Assembly: GCF_900188025.1 (NCBI RefSeq)
Contig: NZ_FZNO01000016.1
Coordinates: 1 to 64,000 of the forward strand
Origin: Blastococcus mobilis
Lineage (GTDB): Bacteria; Actinomycetota; Actinomycetes; Mycobacteriales; Geodermatophilaceae
Length of the DNA stretch: 64,000 nucleotides
Direction of reading: 5' to 3'
In this document: piece after piece, positions 27,340 through 35,455 of the stretch
Position numbering within the stretch: the first letter of the stretch is position 1
How the letters are laid out: each line of letters opens with the position of its first letter
Program-made: the position numbers and the translations under genes
Notes under the pieces: generated by a model
Seen by the model: the letters and a program-made list of their open reading frames with translations, nothing else
Told to the model about the DNA's origin: nothing
Databases searched by the model: none

Positions 27340-28157
27340 GCCGGCGGCCGGCCGATCTCCCGGCGCCTCCCGCCGGAGGTGGCGCCCGCGTGGAGGTCGT
27401 CGGGCTGACCGCCGGCTACGGGCGCACCCGGGTCCTCGACGCGGTCCGGCTGACCGTCGAGCCGGGCGGCTGGCTGGCGGTGATCGGGCCCAACGGCTCG
27501 GGCAAGTCCACCCTGCTCCGGTCGATCCTCGGCTTCCACCCGCACCGTGGCCAGGTCCGCGTCGACGGCGTCCCGACCACCGGCATGCCGCGCCGTGAAC
27601 GCGCCCGCACCATGGCCTACGCCCCGCAGACCCCCGTGCTCCCCGACGGCGTGACCACCCGCGACTACGTCACGCTCGGCCGCACCCCGCACCGGCCGCT
27701 GCTCGCGGCGCCGCGGGGGGTCGACCGGCAGATCGTCGGGGACGTCATGGAGCGCCTCGGTCTCACGCCCATGGCCGAGCGTCCACTGGCCACTCTCTCC
27801 GGCGGCGAGCAGCAGCGCGCCGTCCTGGGCCGGTCGCTGGCGCAGCAGCCGAGGGTGCTGCTGCTCGACGAGCCGACCGCGGCCCTCGACCTGGGCCACG
27901 CACAGCAGGTGCTCGACCTCGTCGACCGGCTGCGCCGTCAGGACGGGCTCACCGTCATCAGCACCCTGCACGACCTCACGCTGGCCGGCCAGTACGCCGA
28001 CCGGCTGGCACTGCTGTCGGAGGGCCGGGTCGTCGCGGAGGGCTCCCCCGCCGAGGTGCTCACCACCCAGGCGCTGCACACCCACTACGGCGCCCGGGCC
28101 GAGGTGGTCCACGGGCCGTCCGGGCCCGCAGTGCTCCCGGTCCGCTCGAGCGACTGA
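27336..28157 (+). CDS. btuD: cobalamin ABC transporter ATPase
   Basis: A 273-residue ABC ATPase: Walker A GPNGSGKST (51-59), Q-loop in YAPQTP, signature LSGGEQQRAVLGRSLA, Walker B VLLLDEPTAALD and switch His in STLHDLTLAGQ. It starts inside the permease stop codon. Together with BtuF and BtuC it forms the B12 importer under the riboswitch. The transported ligand is inferred from that riboswitch. Confidence 0.92.
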   Translation: MSRRPADLPAPPAGGGARVEVVGLTAGYGRTRVLDAVRLTVEPGGWLAVIGPNGSGKSTLLRSILGFHPHRGQVRVDGVPTTGMPRRERARTMAYAPQTPVLPDGVTTRDYVTLGRTPHRPLLAAPRGVDRQIVGDVMERLGLTPMAERPLATLSGGEQQRAVLGRSLAQQPRVLLLDEPTAALDLGHAQQVLDLVDRLRRQDGLTVISTLHDLTLAGQYADRLALLSEGRVVAEGSPAEVLTTQALHTHYGARAEVVHGPSGPAVLPVRSSD

Positions 28158-28201
28158 GGTCGCCGGCCGGCCGGGGCGGGCGAGGGCGGAGCGGCCCCCG
28201 G

Positions 28202-29329
28202 ATGACATGCTTCCCCGCCGTGACCCTGCTCGCGCCGTCCGGCGACGCCACCGAGGCCACGGCACCGGTCGTCGTGCTCGGCCTGGTCGCCGCGCCCGGA
28301 GCGCCGGCGGACGTGGCCGGCTGGCTCGCCGGCGCGCTGACCCGGGACCTGTCCGCCCGGCACCCCGAGGTCTCCTGGGAGGTGCGGCCGGTCGTCGACG
28401 GCCTGGTCCAGCCTCCGGCCGACGACGACGAGCTGGTCGACGCGGCCCGCCGACGTCTGCTGAGCGAGGACTGGGACCTGGTGCTCTCCCTCACCGACGT
28501 GCCCCTCGAGCTGTCCCGGCGTCCGGTCGTCGGGCACGCGAGCCCCGTCCATGGCGTCGCCCTCCTCTCCGTGCCCGCCCTCGGGGCGGTCGGTCTCCGG
28601 CGCCGCGCGCTGGAGGCCGCCACCGGGCTGGTCCACACGCTGCTGGGGGACGACGACGGCGACGACGACCCCGACGACCGCGCGGCGGTCGGGCGGCGCC
28701 TGCGCGAGCTGGCGACCGATCCGGCCGACTCCACCGAAGGCGTGCGCTTCGCCGCCCGGGTCCTCTCGGGCAACCTGCGGCTGCTGGGCGGCATGGTGCG
28801 GGCCAACCGGCCGTGGCGTCTGGCCGTCCGCCTCTCCCGTGCACTGACCGCGGCGATCGCCGCCGGTGTCTTCGCGCTGGTGACACCCGACATCTGGCGG
28901 CTCGCCGACAACTTCGGATGGCTGCGGCTCACCGGCGTCGCCGTCGGCTCGGTCGTCGCCACCGCCGTGACCCTGGTCGTGGGCGCCGAGTTGTCGGAGC
29001 GCGCGCACAGTCGCCGGGTGCGCAAGCAGGTCGCGCTGTTCAACCTGGCGACCGCAGCGACCGTGTTCATCGGTGTCCTGACCCTGTACGCGGTCCTGTT
29101 CCTGCTCGCACTGGCCGGTTCCCTGCTGCTGGTCGTCCCCAGCCTCTTCGCCGACGGACTCGGCCATCCGGCGCAGGCCTCCGACTACCTGGAGCTGGCC
29201 TGGCTGATCAGTTCGCTGGCGACGGTGGGTGGGGCACTGGGCGCGGGTCTGGAGAGCGACGACGCCGTGCGGCAGGCGGCGTACAGCTACCGGCCCGACC
29301 GGGCTGCCCTCGACGCGCCACCGGACTGA
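28202..29329 (+). CDS. conserved membrane protein of unknown function
   Basis: A 375-residue protein that I do not recognise. Residues 1-190 are soluble with a Rossmann-like alternation (VVVLGLVAAPGAPADVAGWLAG, DWDLVLSLTDVPLEL), an acidic insert (DDDGDDDPDD) and a positively charged stretch (GGMVRANRPWRLAVRLSRA). Residues 210-350 contain four or five membrane helices. ATG 28202 has GGAG some 10 nt upstream. The gene stands 44 bp after btuD but lacks a transporter signature; readthrough from the btu operon is possible. Confidence 0.7.
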   Translation: MTCFPAVTLLAPSGDATEATAPVVVLGLVAAPGAPADVAGWLAGALTRDLSARHPEVSWEVRPVVDGLVQPPADDDELVDAARRRLLSEDWDLVLSLTDVPLELSRRPVVGHASPVHGVALLSVPALGAVGLRRRALEAATGLVHTLLGDDDGDDDPDDRAAVGRRLRELATDPADSTEGVRFAARVLSGNLRLLGGMVRANRPWRLAVRLSRALTAAIAAGVFALVTPDIWRLADNFGWLRLTGVAVGSVVATAVTLVVGAELSERAHSRRVRKQVALFNLATAATVFIGVLTLYAVLFLLALAGSLLLVVPSLFADGLGHPAQASDYLELAWLISSLATVGGALGAGLESDDAVRQAAYSYRPDRAALDAPPD

Positions 29330-29388
29330 TCCGGCGGACCGGACCGTGGATCCGGAATGGGGGGCCGCGCGCGGACGCTGTACACGAG

Positions 29389-30516
29389 GTGACGGCCGAG
29401 GACGCGCTCACCCTGTTCGACGACGTCGGACCGCCCGTCCCGCCGGAGGTCGCGGTGGACGACCGGCTGCTGCGGGTCCCCCGGATCTACGCCGAACCGG
29501 CCGCCGCGGCCTCCCCCCGCGGGCGGCAGGTGATCACCCGGTTCCCCGACGCCGAGGTGCTCGAGGTGCCCTCCCACTGGCAGATCCCCGAGCTGCACGG
29601 CAACGCGGGCAACGTCGACCGCTGGGTCCGGGTCAAGACCGAGACGCTGGTGCTCGGCGTCAAGAAGTCGCTCGCGGCGCGGCCCAACGAGCGTTCGGCG
29701 AACTGGATCGCGCCCTCGACGGCCAACGGCTGTGCGATGGCCTGCGCCTACTGCTACGTCCCGCGTCGCAAGGGCTACGCCAACCCGATCACCGTCTTCA
29801 CCAACATCGACCAGATCACCGGCTACCTCCGCCGGCACGTCGCCCGTCAGGGGCCGAAGCCGGCGCCGGACCAGTGCGACCCGGTCAGCTGGGTCTACGA
29901 CATCGGCGAGAACAGCGACTGCTCGGTCGATGCGATGGTCAGCGAGAACGTGGCCGACCTGATCGCCACCTTCCGCGGGCTGCCCACGGCGAAGGCCTCC
30001 TTCGCGACCAAGTACGTCAACCGGCAGCTGCTCGACCTCGACCCCGCCGGCCGGACCCGCGTCCGGTTCTCGGTGATGCCCGAGCGGGACGCCCGGGTGC
30101 TCGACGTCCGGACCAGCCGGATCGGTGAACGGATCGGCGCCGTCGACGACTTCGTCGAGGCGGGGTACGAGGTGCACCTGAACCTCTCCCCCGTCGTCCT
30201 CCGGGAGGGGTGGGAGGACGACTGGACGGCCCTGCTGGAGCAGCTGGACGACGTCCTCTCCCCGGCCGCCAAGGCGCAGGCGGCGGCGGAGGTCATCCTG
30301 CTCACCCACGAGCGCGCGCTGCACGAGGTCAACCTCGGCTGGCACCCGCAGGCCGAGGAGCTGCTGTGGCGCCCCGACCTGCAGCAGCCCAAGCGGAGCC
30401 AGAACGGCCAGTCGAACGTGCGATACCGCAGCGACGTCAAACGTGCTGGAGTGGCGCAGCTGACAGCGCTGATCGCCGAGCACGCGCCGTGGCTGCGCAT
30501 CCGGTACGCGTTCTGA
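29389..30516 (+). CDS. radical SAM protein of the spore photoproduct lyase family
   Basis: A 375-residue SplB-like radical SAM protein starting at GTG 29389 (weak ribosome site). The 4Fe-4S motif is Cys115-x3-Cys119-x2-Cys122 (CAMACAYC) inside STANGCAMACAYCYVPRRKG. Downstream segments SWVYDIGENSDCSVDA and SVMPERDARVLDVRTSRI are typical. True SPL repairs spore photoproduct in DNA using a further Cys near position 140; this actinobacterial branch occurs in non-sporulating bacteria and its DNA substrate is unproven. Together with the tag glycosylase and carotenoid gene nearby, a role in UV or desiccation damage is a reasonable inference. Confidence 0.82.
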   Translation: MTAEDALTLFDDVGPPVPPEVAVDDRLLRVPRIYAEPAAAASPRGRQVITRFPDAEVLEVPSHWQIPELHGNAGNVDRWVRVKTETLVLGVKKSLAARPNERSANWIAPSTANGCAMACAYCYVPRRKGYANPITVFTNIDQITGYLRRHVARQGPKPAPDQCDPVSWVYDIGENSDCSVDAMVSENVADLIATFRGLPTAKASFATKYVNRQLLDLDPAGRTRVRFSVMPERDARVLDVRTSRIGERIGAVDDFVEAGYEVHLNLSPVVLREGWEDDWTALLEQLDDVLSPAAKAQAAAEVILLTHERALHEVNLGWHPQAEELLWRPDLQQPKRSQNGQSNVRYRSDVKRAGVAQLTALIAEHAPWLRIRYAF

Positions 30517-30613
30517 GCCGACCAGCACGAACGCGCCGGAGCCGGTCCGATCCGCCGGTGCGACGCCCCGCGATCGATCTGTCGCCTCGGCGACATGTCG
30601 ACAATCAGTGCGC

Positions 30614-30643
30614 TGGAACGCACGCTGCGTATGGGATCGTTGA
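30614..30643 (+). promoter_or_regulatory. ECF (SigE-type) promoter of the PAS-GAF-PP2C gene
   Basis: TGGAAC (30614-30619), exactly 18 bp, then CGTTGA (30638-30643). This is the same pair of boxes and spacer as upstream of sigE. The predicted start near 30650 gives a leader of about 30 nt. Confidence 0.6.
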
Positions 30644-30679
30644 CGTCGGCAACACGGTCGACGGAGGGAGACGACGCCT

Positions 30680-32335
30680 GTGCCCACCTCCCTGGTCGCC
30701 GCACCCGCACTGCTCGAAGCACTGCCGGACGCCGTGGTCGTCGCAGACCGGAGCGGCTGCATCGTCCACGCGAACCCGGCGCTGCGGTCCCTGCTCGGCC
30801 ACGACCCGTCATTGGTGCGGGGCCGGCCGCTGACCGTGCTCGTGCCCGAGCGCCTGCACGTCGCCTACGCCGCGGGTTTCGACCGACTGCTGAGCGGGCC
30901 CGACCTGTCGGCCCCGCGGACGACCCAGATCCCGGTCCGGCACGCGAACGGGTCCGAGGTGACCGTCGAGATCACCGTCTCCCGGCTCGACCACGACGGT
31001 GACGGTGACGGCACGGTGGTCGGCGGGGTGATGCTCGGCGTCCTCCGTGACGTGAGCACCTCGCTGCGCCTGGAACGCCAGCTCGAGGTCGCCCGCTACC
31101 TCGATGCCACGCTGCGGGTCACCGCCGCGCTCACGGAGGCGCCGGACGCCGACGTCGCCTTCGAGCGGCTGCTCCCCACGCTCTGCGCGGAGCTGGACTG
31201 GGACGCCGCCACGCTGTGGCAGCCGACGAGCTGCGGCCGGCTGGCGAGCGCCGGGACCTGGACCTCGCTCGGGCAGACCGTGCCGGCCCTGCAGGCCGAC
31301 ACGCGGGTCCGCACGTTCGCCCGCGGTGAGGGACTGCCCGGGCTGGTGTGGCAGACCCGCGAGCCGGTCGTCGTCGAGGACCTGTGGAACGACCGGCGGT
31401 TCATCCGCCCGGAGGCCGCCCGCGCGGACGGCCTGCGCACCGGTGTGGCCTTCCCCGTCCTGCGCGGCGACACGCTGCTGGGCGTCTGCGAGCTCTTCTC
31501 CCGCGACCGTCGGCCGGTGTCCCCGGAGCTGATGGACGTGCTGGCGAGCGCCGGGCGGCAGATCGGCCAGTTCCTCGCCCGCCTGCGCGCCGAGTCGGAG
31601 CTGCGCGAGCTGGCCGACACCCTGCAGCGGAGCCTTCTGCCGTCCCATCTGCCCGACATCCCGGGCGTCGAGGTCGCCGCCCGCTACCGCGCCGGAGCCG
31701 ACGGGGTGTTCGTCGGGGGTGACACCTACGACGTCCTGCCGCTGCCCGACGGCCGCTGGATGGTGCTGATCGCCGACGTCTGCGGCACCGGAGCAGAGGC
31801 CGCCGCGATCACCTCGCTGACCCGGCACACCGCTCGTGCCTCCGCCCTCACCGGCGCCGGCCCGGGCGCGATCCTCGCCGCGGTCAACACGGCGCTCCTG
31901 CACGAGCAGACCGCTGGTCCGTTGCGGTTCGTCACCGCCTGCTGCCTGGTCATCGAGCCGCACCCCACCGGCGTCCATGCCCGGATGAGCGTCGCCGGGC
32001 ATCCGCTGCCCCTGCTGCGCTCCCCCGGGGGCACGGCGACCGAGATCGGCGCACCGGCACGGCCCCTGGGCATCGACGTCGGCGCCGGGTTCGGGGAGGT
32101 TCAGGTCGAGCTGTCCGCCGGCTCCACCCTCGTGCTGTACACCGACGGGGTGACCGAGGCCCGCGACGACGCCGGCCAGCAGTTCGACGACGAGGGGCTG
32201 GCACGGGTGCTCGGCGGCAACGACTGCCTGACCGCCGCGGCCACCGTGGCAGCCGTGCACGCCGCCGTCGAGGACCACCTGAGCGGTTCCCGGCACGGCG
32301 CCGACGACCTCGCGGTGCTCGCGCTCCGCTGCTGA
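30680..32335 (+). CDS. PAS-GAF-SpoIIE (PP2C) serine phosphatase
   Basis: A 551-residue cytoplasmic sensor phosphatase. PAS domain 8-130 (LLEALPDAVVVADRSGCIVHAN), GAF domain about 145-300, PP2C/SpoIIE domain 320-551. The metal-binding acidic residues are present: GGDTYDV, IADVCGTG, YTDGVTEARDD and the final GADDLAVLAL. Proteins of this design dephosphorylate anti-sigma-factor antagonists (STAS proteins) in the partner switches that control SigB/SigF-type factors. No STAS or RsbW-like gene is in the window. GTG 30680 has GGAGGGAG upstream. The SigE-type promoter would link envelope stress to a partner-switching cascade. Confidence 0.88.
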   Translation: MPTSLVAAPALLEALPDAVVVADRSGCIVHANPALRSLLGHDPSLVRGRPLTVLVPERLHVAYAAGFDRLLSGPDLSAPRTTQIPVRHANGSEVTVEITVSRLDHDGDGDGTVVGGVMLGVLRDVSTSLRLERQLEVARYLDATLRVTAALTEAPDADVAFERLLPTLCAELDWDAATLWQPTSCGRLASAGTWTSLGQTVPALQADTRVRTFARGEGLPGLVWQTREPVVVEDLWNDRRFIRPEAARADGLRTGVAFPVLRGDTLLGVCELFSRDRRPVSPELMDVLASAGRQIGQFLARLRAESELRELADTLQRSLLPSHLPDIPGVEVAARYRAGADGVFVGGDTYDVLPLPDGRWMVLIADVCGTGAEAAAITSLTRHTARASALTGAGPGAILAAVNTALLHEQTAGPLRFVTACCLVIEPHPTGVHARMSVAGHPLPLLRSPGGTATEIGAPARPLGIDVGAGFGEVQVELSAGSTLVLYTDGVTEARDDAGQQFDDEGLARVLGGNDCLTAAATVAAVHAAVEDHLSGSRHGADDLAVLALRC

Positions 32336-32434
32336 CGGCCGGACGCGGGTAGATCGCTCAGCCGGTCCGACCGGTCTCCGCGTGCGCCACGAGGCGCGAC
32401 CGCTCTCCCCCGGTCCGGGGCAGCGTGGGCGGGC

Positions 32435-32440
32435 TACCGT
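32435..32440 (+). promoter_or_regulatory. -10 box of leaderless crtI-like gene
   Basis: TACCGT, 6 nt before the GTG at 32447. Confidence 0.5.
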
Positions 32441-32446
32441 GGCGGG

Positions 32447-33955
32447 GTGGCGCGGGTGGTCGTCGTGGGCGCCGGACTCGGTGGCCTCGCTGCGGCGGCG
32501 CGACTGGCGGCCGAGGGGCACTCGGTCACGGTGCTCGAGCAGTCCGATCGGGTGGGCGGCAAGCTCGGCTGGTACAGCCGCGACGGGCACTCGTTCGACA
32601 CCGGCCCGAGCCTGCTGACCCTGCCGCAGGTCTACCGCGACCTGTTCACCGCGACCGGTGGTCCACTGGAGGACGCCGTCGACCTGGTCCGGCTGGATCC
32701 CGCCGTCGCCTACCGGTTCGCCGACGGGACGGCCCTGGCCGTGCCCGGGTCCGCAGCGGCGATCCCGCAGGCGCTCGACGACGCCCTCGGCGGCGGCGCC
32801 GGCGCCGGCGCGCAGTGGACCGCGCTGATGGACCGGGCCGCGGCGATGTGGCGGATCAGCGAGGATCCCTTCCTGCGACGGCCGCTGCAGGGAGCGGCGA
32901 CACTGGCCCGGCTGGCGCGCAGTCCCGCCGACGTTGCCACGATCGCCCCCTGGCAGACGCTGCGCGGGCTCGGCGGTCAGCGGCTCCGGGACCCCCGGCT
33001 GCGGATGCTGCTGGACCGGTACGCCACCTACTCCGGGTCGGACCCCCGGCGGGCCCCGGCCGTGCTGGCCACCGTGCCGTACGCGGAACAGTCGTTCGGG
33101 TCCTGGTACGTCCGGGGCGGGCTGCACCGCCTGGGCCTGGCCGTCGCCGAACGGGCCGCCGCGCACGGAGCGGCGCTCCGTACGGGCTGCCGGGTGCGCC
33201 GGATACTCCTCGAGGGCGGGCGCGCCGCCGGGGTGCAGCTCGACGACGGCGAACGGGTGACCGCCGACGTCGTCGTCTCCGGTGCCGACGCCACCGCGCT
33301 GTACGCGGACCTGCTGCCGGAGGACCGGCGCACCCGCGCCGCGCGGCGCGACCTCGCGCGGGCCACCCCGTCGCTCTCCGGGATGGTCCTGCTGCTCGCC
33401 CTCCGGGGGCGCACCCCGGACCTGGCCCACCACACCGTCCTGTTCCCCGCGGACTACGACGCGGAGTTCGACGCGGTCTTCGGCACCGGTCGCTGCCGCG
33501 GGGTCCCCCAGCCGGTGGCCGATCCGACCGTCTACGTCAGCGCCCCCGACGACCCGGCGCTCCGCCCGGACGACGACAGCGAGTCCTGGTTCGTGCTGGT
33601 GAACGCCCCGCGACACGACCCGGCCCACGGGGTGGACTGGGACGAGCCCGGGCTGGCCGACCGGTACGCCGACCAGGTCCTCGACGTGCTGGCCCGACGC
33701 GGCCTCGACGTGCGCGACCGGCTGCGCTGGCGGGTCGTGCGCACCCCGGCCGACCTCGCCCGGGACACCGGCAGCGTCGGAGGATCCATCTACGGGACGT
33801 CGAGCAACGGCACCCGCGCAGCGTTCCTGCGCCCGGCGAACGCCTCGCCGGTCCCCGGTCTCTTCCTGGTCGGCGGCTCCGCACACCCGGGGGGCGGCCT
33901 CCCGCTGGTCGCGCTCTCGGCCCAGATCGTCGCGGAGCTGGTCGGCCCTGCGTGA
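32447..33955 (+). CDS. phytoene desaturase family FAD-dependent oxidoreductase (CrtI-like)
   Basis: A 502-residue CrtI-type flavoprotein. The dinucleotide-binding motif is VVVGAGLGGLAAAARLAAEG at the N-terminus, followed by GGKLGWYSRDGHSFDTGPSL (FAD/substrate region) and the C-terminal signature FLVGGSAHPGGGLPLVALSA. No phytoene synthase gene lies alongside, so the exact step (phytoene desaturation, or a later desaturase/ketolase reaction) is open. Pigmentation fits the presumed family. It is a leaderless single gene convergent, 18 bp apart, with the next gene. Confidence 0.85.
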   Translation: MARVVVVGAGLGGLAAAARLAAEGHSVTVLEQSDRVGGKLGWYSRDGHSFDTGPSLLTLPQVYRDLFTATGGPLEDAVDLVRLDPAVAYRFADGTALAVPGSAAAIPQALDDALGGGAGAGAQWTALMDRAAAMWRISEDPFLRRPLQGAATLARLARSPADVATIAPWQTLRGLGGQRLRDPRLRMLLDRYATYSGSDPRRAPAVLATVPYAEQSFGSWYVRGGLHRLGLAVAERAAAHGAALRTGCRVRRILLEGGRAAGVQLDDGERVTADVVVSGADATALYADLLPEDRRTRAARRDLARATPSLSGMVLLLALRGRTPDLAHHTVLFPADYDAEFDAVFGTGRCRGVPQPVADPTVYVSAPDDPALRPDDDSESWFVLVNAPRHDPAHGVDWDEPGLADRYADQVLDVLARRGLDVRDRLRWRVVRTPADLARDTGSVGGSIYGTSSNGTRAAFLRPANASPVPGLFLVGGSAHPGGGLPLVALSAQIVAELVGPA

Positions 33956-33973
33956 CACCCGTCCTGACCCGGC

Positions 33974-35455
33974 TCAGGTGCGGGCGGCACCGTAGCCGAG
34001 CACCGCGGCCAGGCCCAGCGCGCTGCGTGGCGCATACGCGGCGCGCCAGAGGCCGCCGTGCGCCGCGGCGTACGCCTCGTCCTGCCACGGGTGCGCATGC
34101 ACCGGCCCGCCGCCGGTGTGCAGGTCGTGCACCAGCAACGCGGCCATGAGGACGTTGGCGGTGGCCGGCTCGAACACCTCGACGCCGAAGCGGTGCGCCC
34201 CGGCATAGGCCGCTGCGAGGGCCCGGTTCTTGACCACCGACCGCGTCCGGGTCGGCGGCGCGACGTTCATCGACACCGTCGTCCCGCCGTCCCGGGCCAC
34301 GACGGCCCGCCACCGCTGCAGCCGCTTGGCCAGCGCGTAGTTGGGCCCCTGCTGGGCGACCAGGCTGTCGCTGATGCCGGGGTCGGCGCCGGGCACGTAC
34401 GCCCGCCGCAGCAGCCGCCCGGCCGAGAGGGTGCGCAGCGGCCGGCCGAGCAGCTTGGCCGTGGCCGACCGGCCGGCGTAGGCGCGCACGGACTGGTCCA
34501 CCGCCTCACCGGGGACGGCGAACACGTCGGTCGGCGTGGCCAGGAACGCCAGGGCGGCGTCGGGGCGGACGCCCTGGACGCGTGTGGTGAGCGCGTCGAC
34601 CGCCATCGACACCCGGACGTTCGTGGCGCCGTCGGCGTAGACGTAGTTGCCCAGCACCGGCGTGCCGGGAAGTCCGGCGAGCCAGTCCGCGACGGCAGGC
34701 ACCTCGACGATCAGGTCAGCGCCGGCCGACCGGGCCAGCGTCCCGCCCTCGCCTTCCGCGCCTTGGGACGTCGGCACCAGGAGCGTGCCCGCCCCGCGGC
34801 GGGCGATGTCGAGCAGTCGCTCCCAGAGCTGGTGCCGCGGCAGGTCGACCGCCGCGACCCGCGCCCCCCAGCGCAGCAGCGCCGTGAGCGGGCCCATCTC
34901 GGCACCCGCGCCGAGAACGGTCACGGTGTGCCCGTCCAGCCGGAGCCAGTCCGGATTGGCGGCGACGGTGCGGACCGCCTCGGCGCACGACGGCTCGATC
35001 ACGCCCTGCTCGACCCAGGTGTCCAGCCTGTGCAGCAGGTCCGCGTCGCGCAGCCGCTGCCCGGAGTAGGGCAGGGAGAACTGCCGCTCCGGCTCGGCCG
35101 TCCCGCTGACCTCCGCGCCGGCAAGTGCGCGGCCGGCCGGGGCGGTGCGCAGCCGGTCCACCCCGGTCTCGCCGTCGCCGGGCAGGACGACGCGCATCCT
35201 CGCGTGCAGCGAGTCCAGGCCGGCACCGGCGATGGACACGGCGGCGTCGCGGGAGGTGAGGCCGGCCTCGACCAGCCGGCGGAAGTGCACCAGGTACCCG
35301 GCGCGCCAGTTGGTCTCCTGCTCGGCCGCCAGCGCCCCGGCCGGGTCGACCGGCCGGAGGGCGTCGGCGACGACCATGCGACCCAGGGCGGCCGTGCTGC
35401 GCCGCCCGTCCGCGTCGGCCGGGAAGACGACGCCGGCCTGCGCCGGCTCGCTCAC
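33974..35455 (-). CDS. uncharacterised protein with a Rossmann-like nucleotide-binding motif
   Basis: A 493-residue protein that I cannot assign. It is soluble. Residues about 180-215 read TVTVLGAGAEMGPLTALLRWGARVAAVDLP, a glycine-rich beta-alpha-beta unit with an acidic residue after the second strand, which suggests NAD(P) or SAM binding. Other segments with strong local character are ETNWRAGYLVHFRRLVEAG (75-95), PVLGNYVYADGATNVRVS and RTRSVVKNRALAAAYAGAH near the end. GTG 35455 overlaps the pepA stop (GTGA), so it is translated with the aminopeptidase. Confidence 0.7.
   Translation of the reverse strand: MSEPAQAGVVFPADADGRRSTAALGRMVVADALRPVDPAGALAAEQETNWRAGYLVHFRRLVEAGLTSRDAAVSIAGAGLDSLHARMRVVLPGDGETGVDRLRTAPAGRALAGAEVSGTAEPERQFSLPYSGQRLRDADLLHRLDTWVEQGVIEPSCAEAVRTVAANPDWLRLDGHTVTVLGAGAEMGPLTALLRWGARVAAVDLPRHQLWERLLDIARRGAGTLLVPTSQGAEGEGGTLARSAGADLIVEVPAVADWLAGLPGTPVLGNYVYADGATNVRVSMAVDALTTRVQGVRPDAALAFLATPTDVFAVPGEAVDQSVRAYAGRSATAKLLGRPLRTLSAGRLLRRAYVPGADPGISDSLVAQQGPNYALAKRLQRWRAVVARDGGTTVSMNVAPPTRTRSVVKNRALAAAYAGAHRFGVEVFEPATANVLMAALLVHDLHTGGGPVHAHPWQDEAYAAAHGGLWRAAYAPRSALGLAAVLGYGAART

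Noticed and set aside
32362-32374. CCGGT-CCG-ACCGG hairpin as terminator of the phosphatase gene
   Set aside because: Only a 5-bp stem; such pairs are frequent by chance at this base composition, so I did not list it.
30809-33958. An open frame of more than 1000 codons on the minus strand across the phosphatase and crtI-like genes
   Set aside because: It is antisense to two well-supported genes. Such frames arise because GC-rich third positions remove stop codons; the product is low-complexity and resembles nothing.
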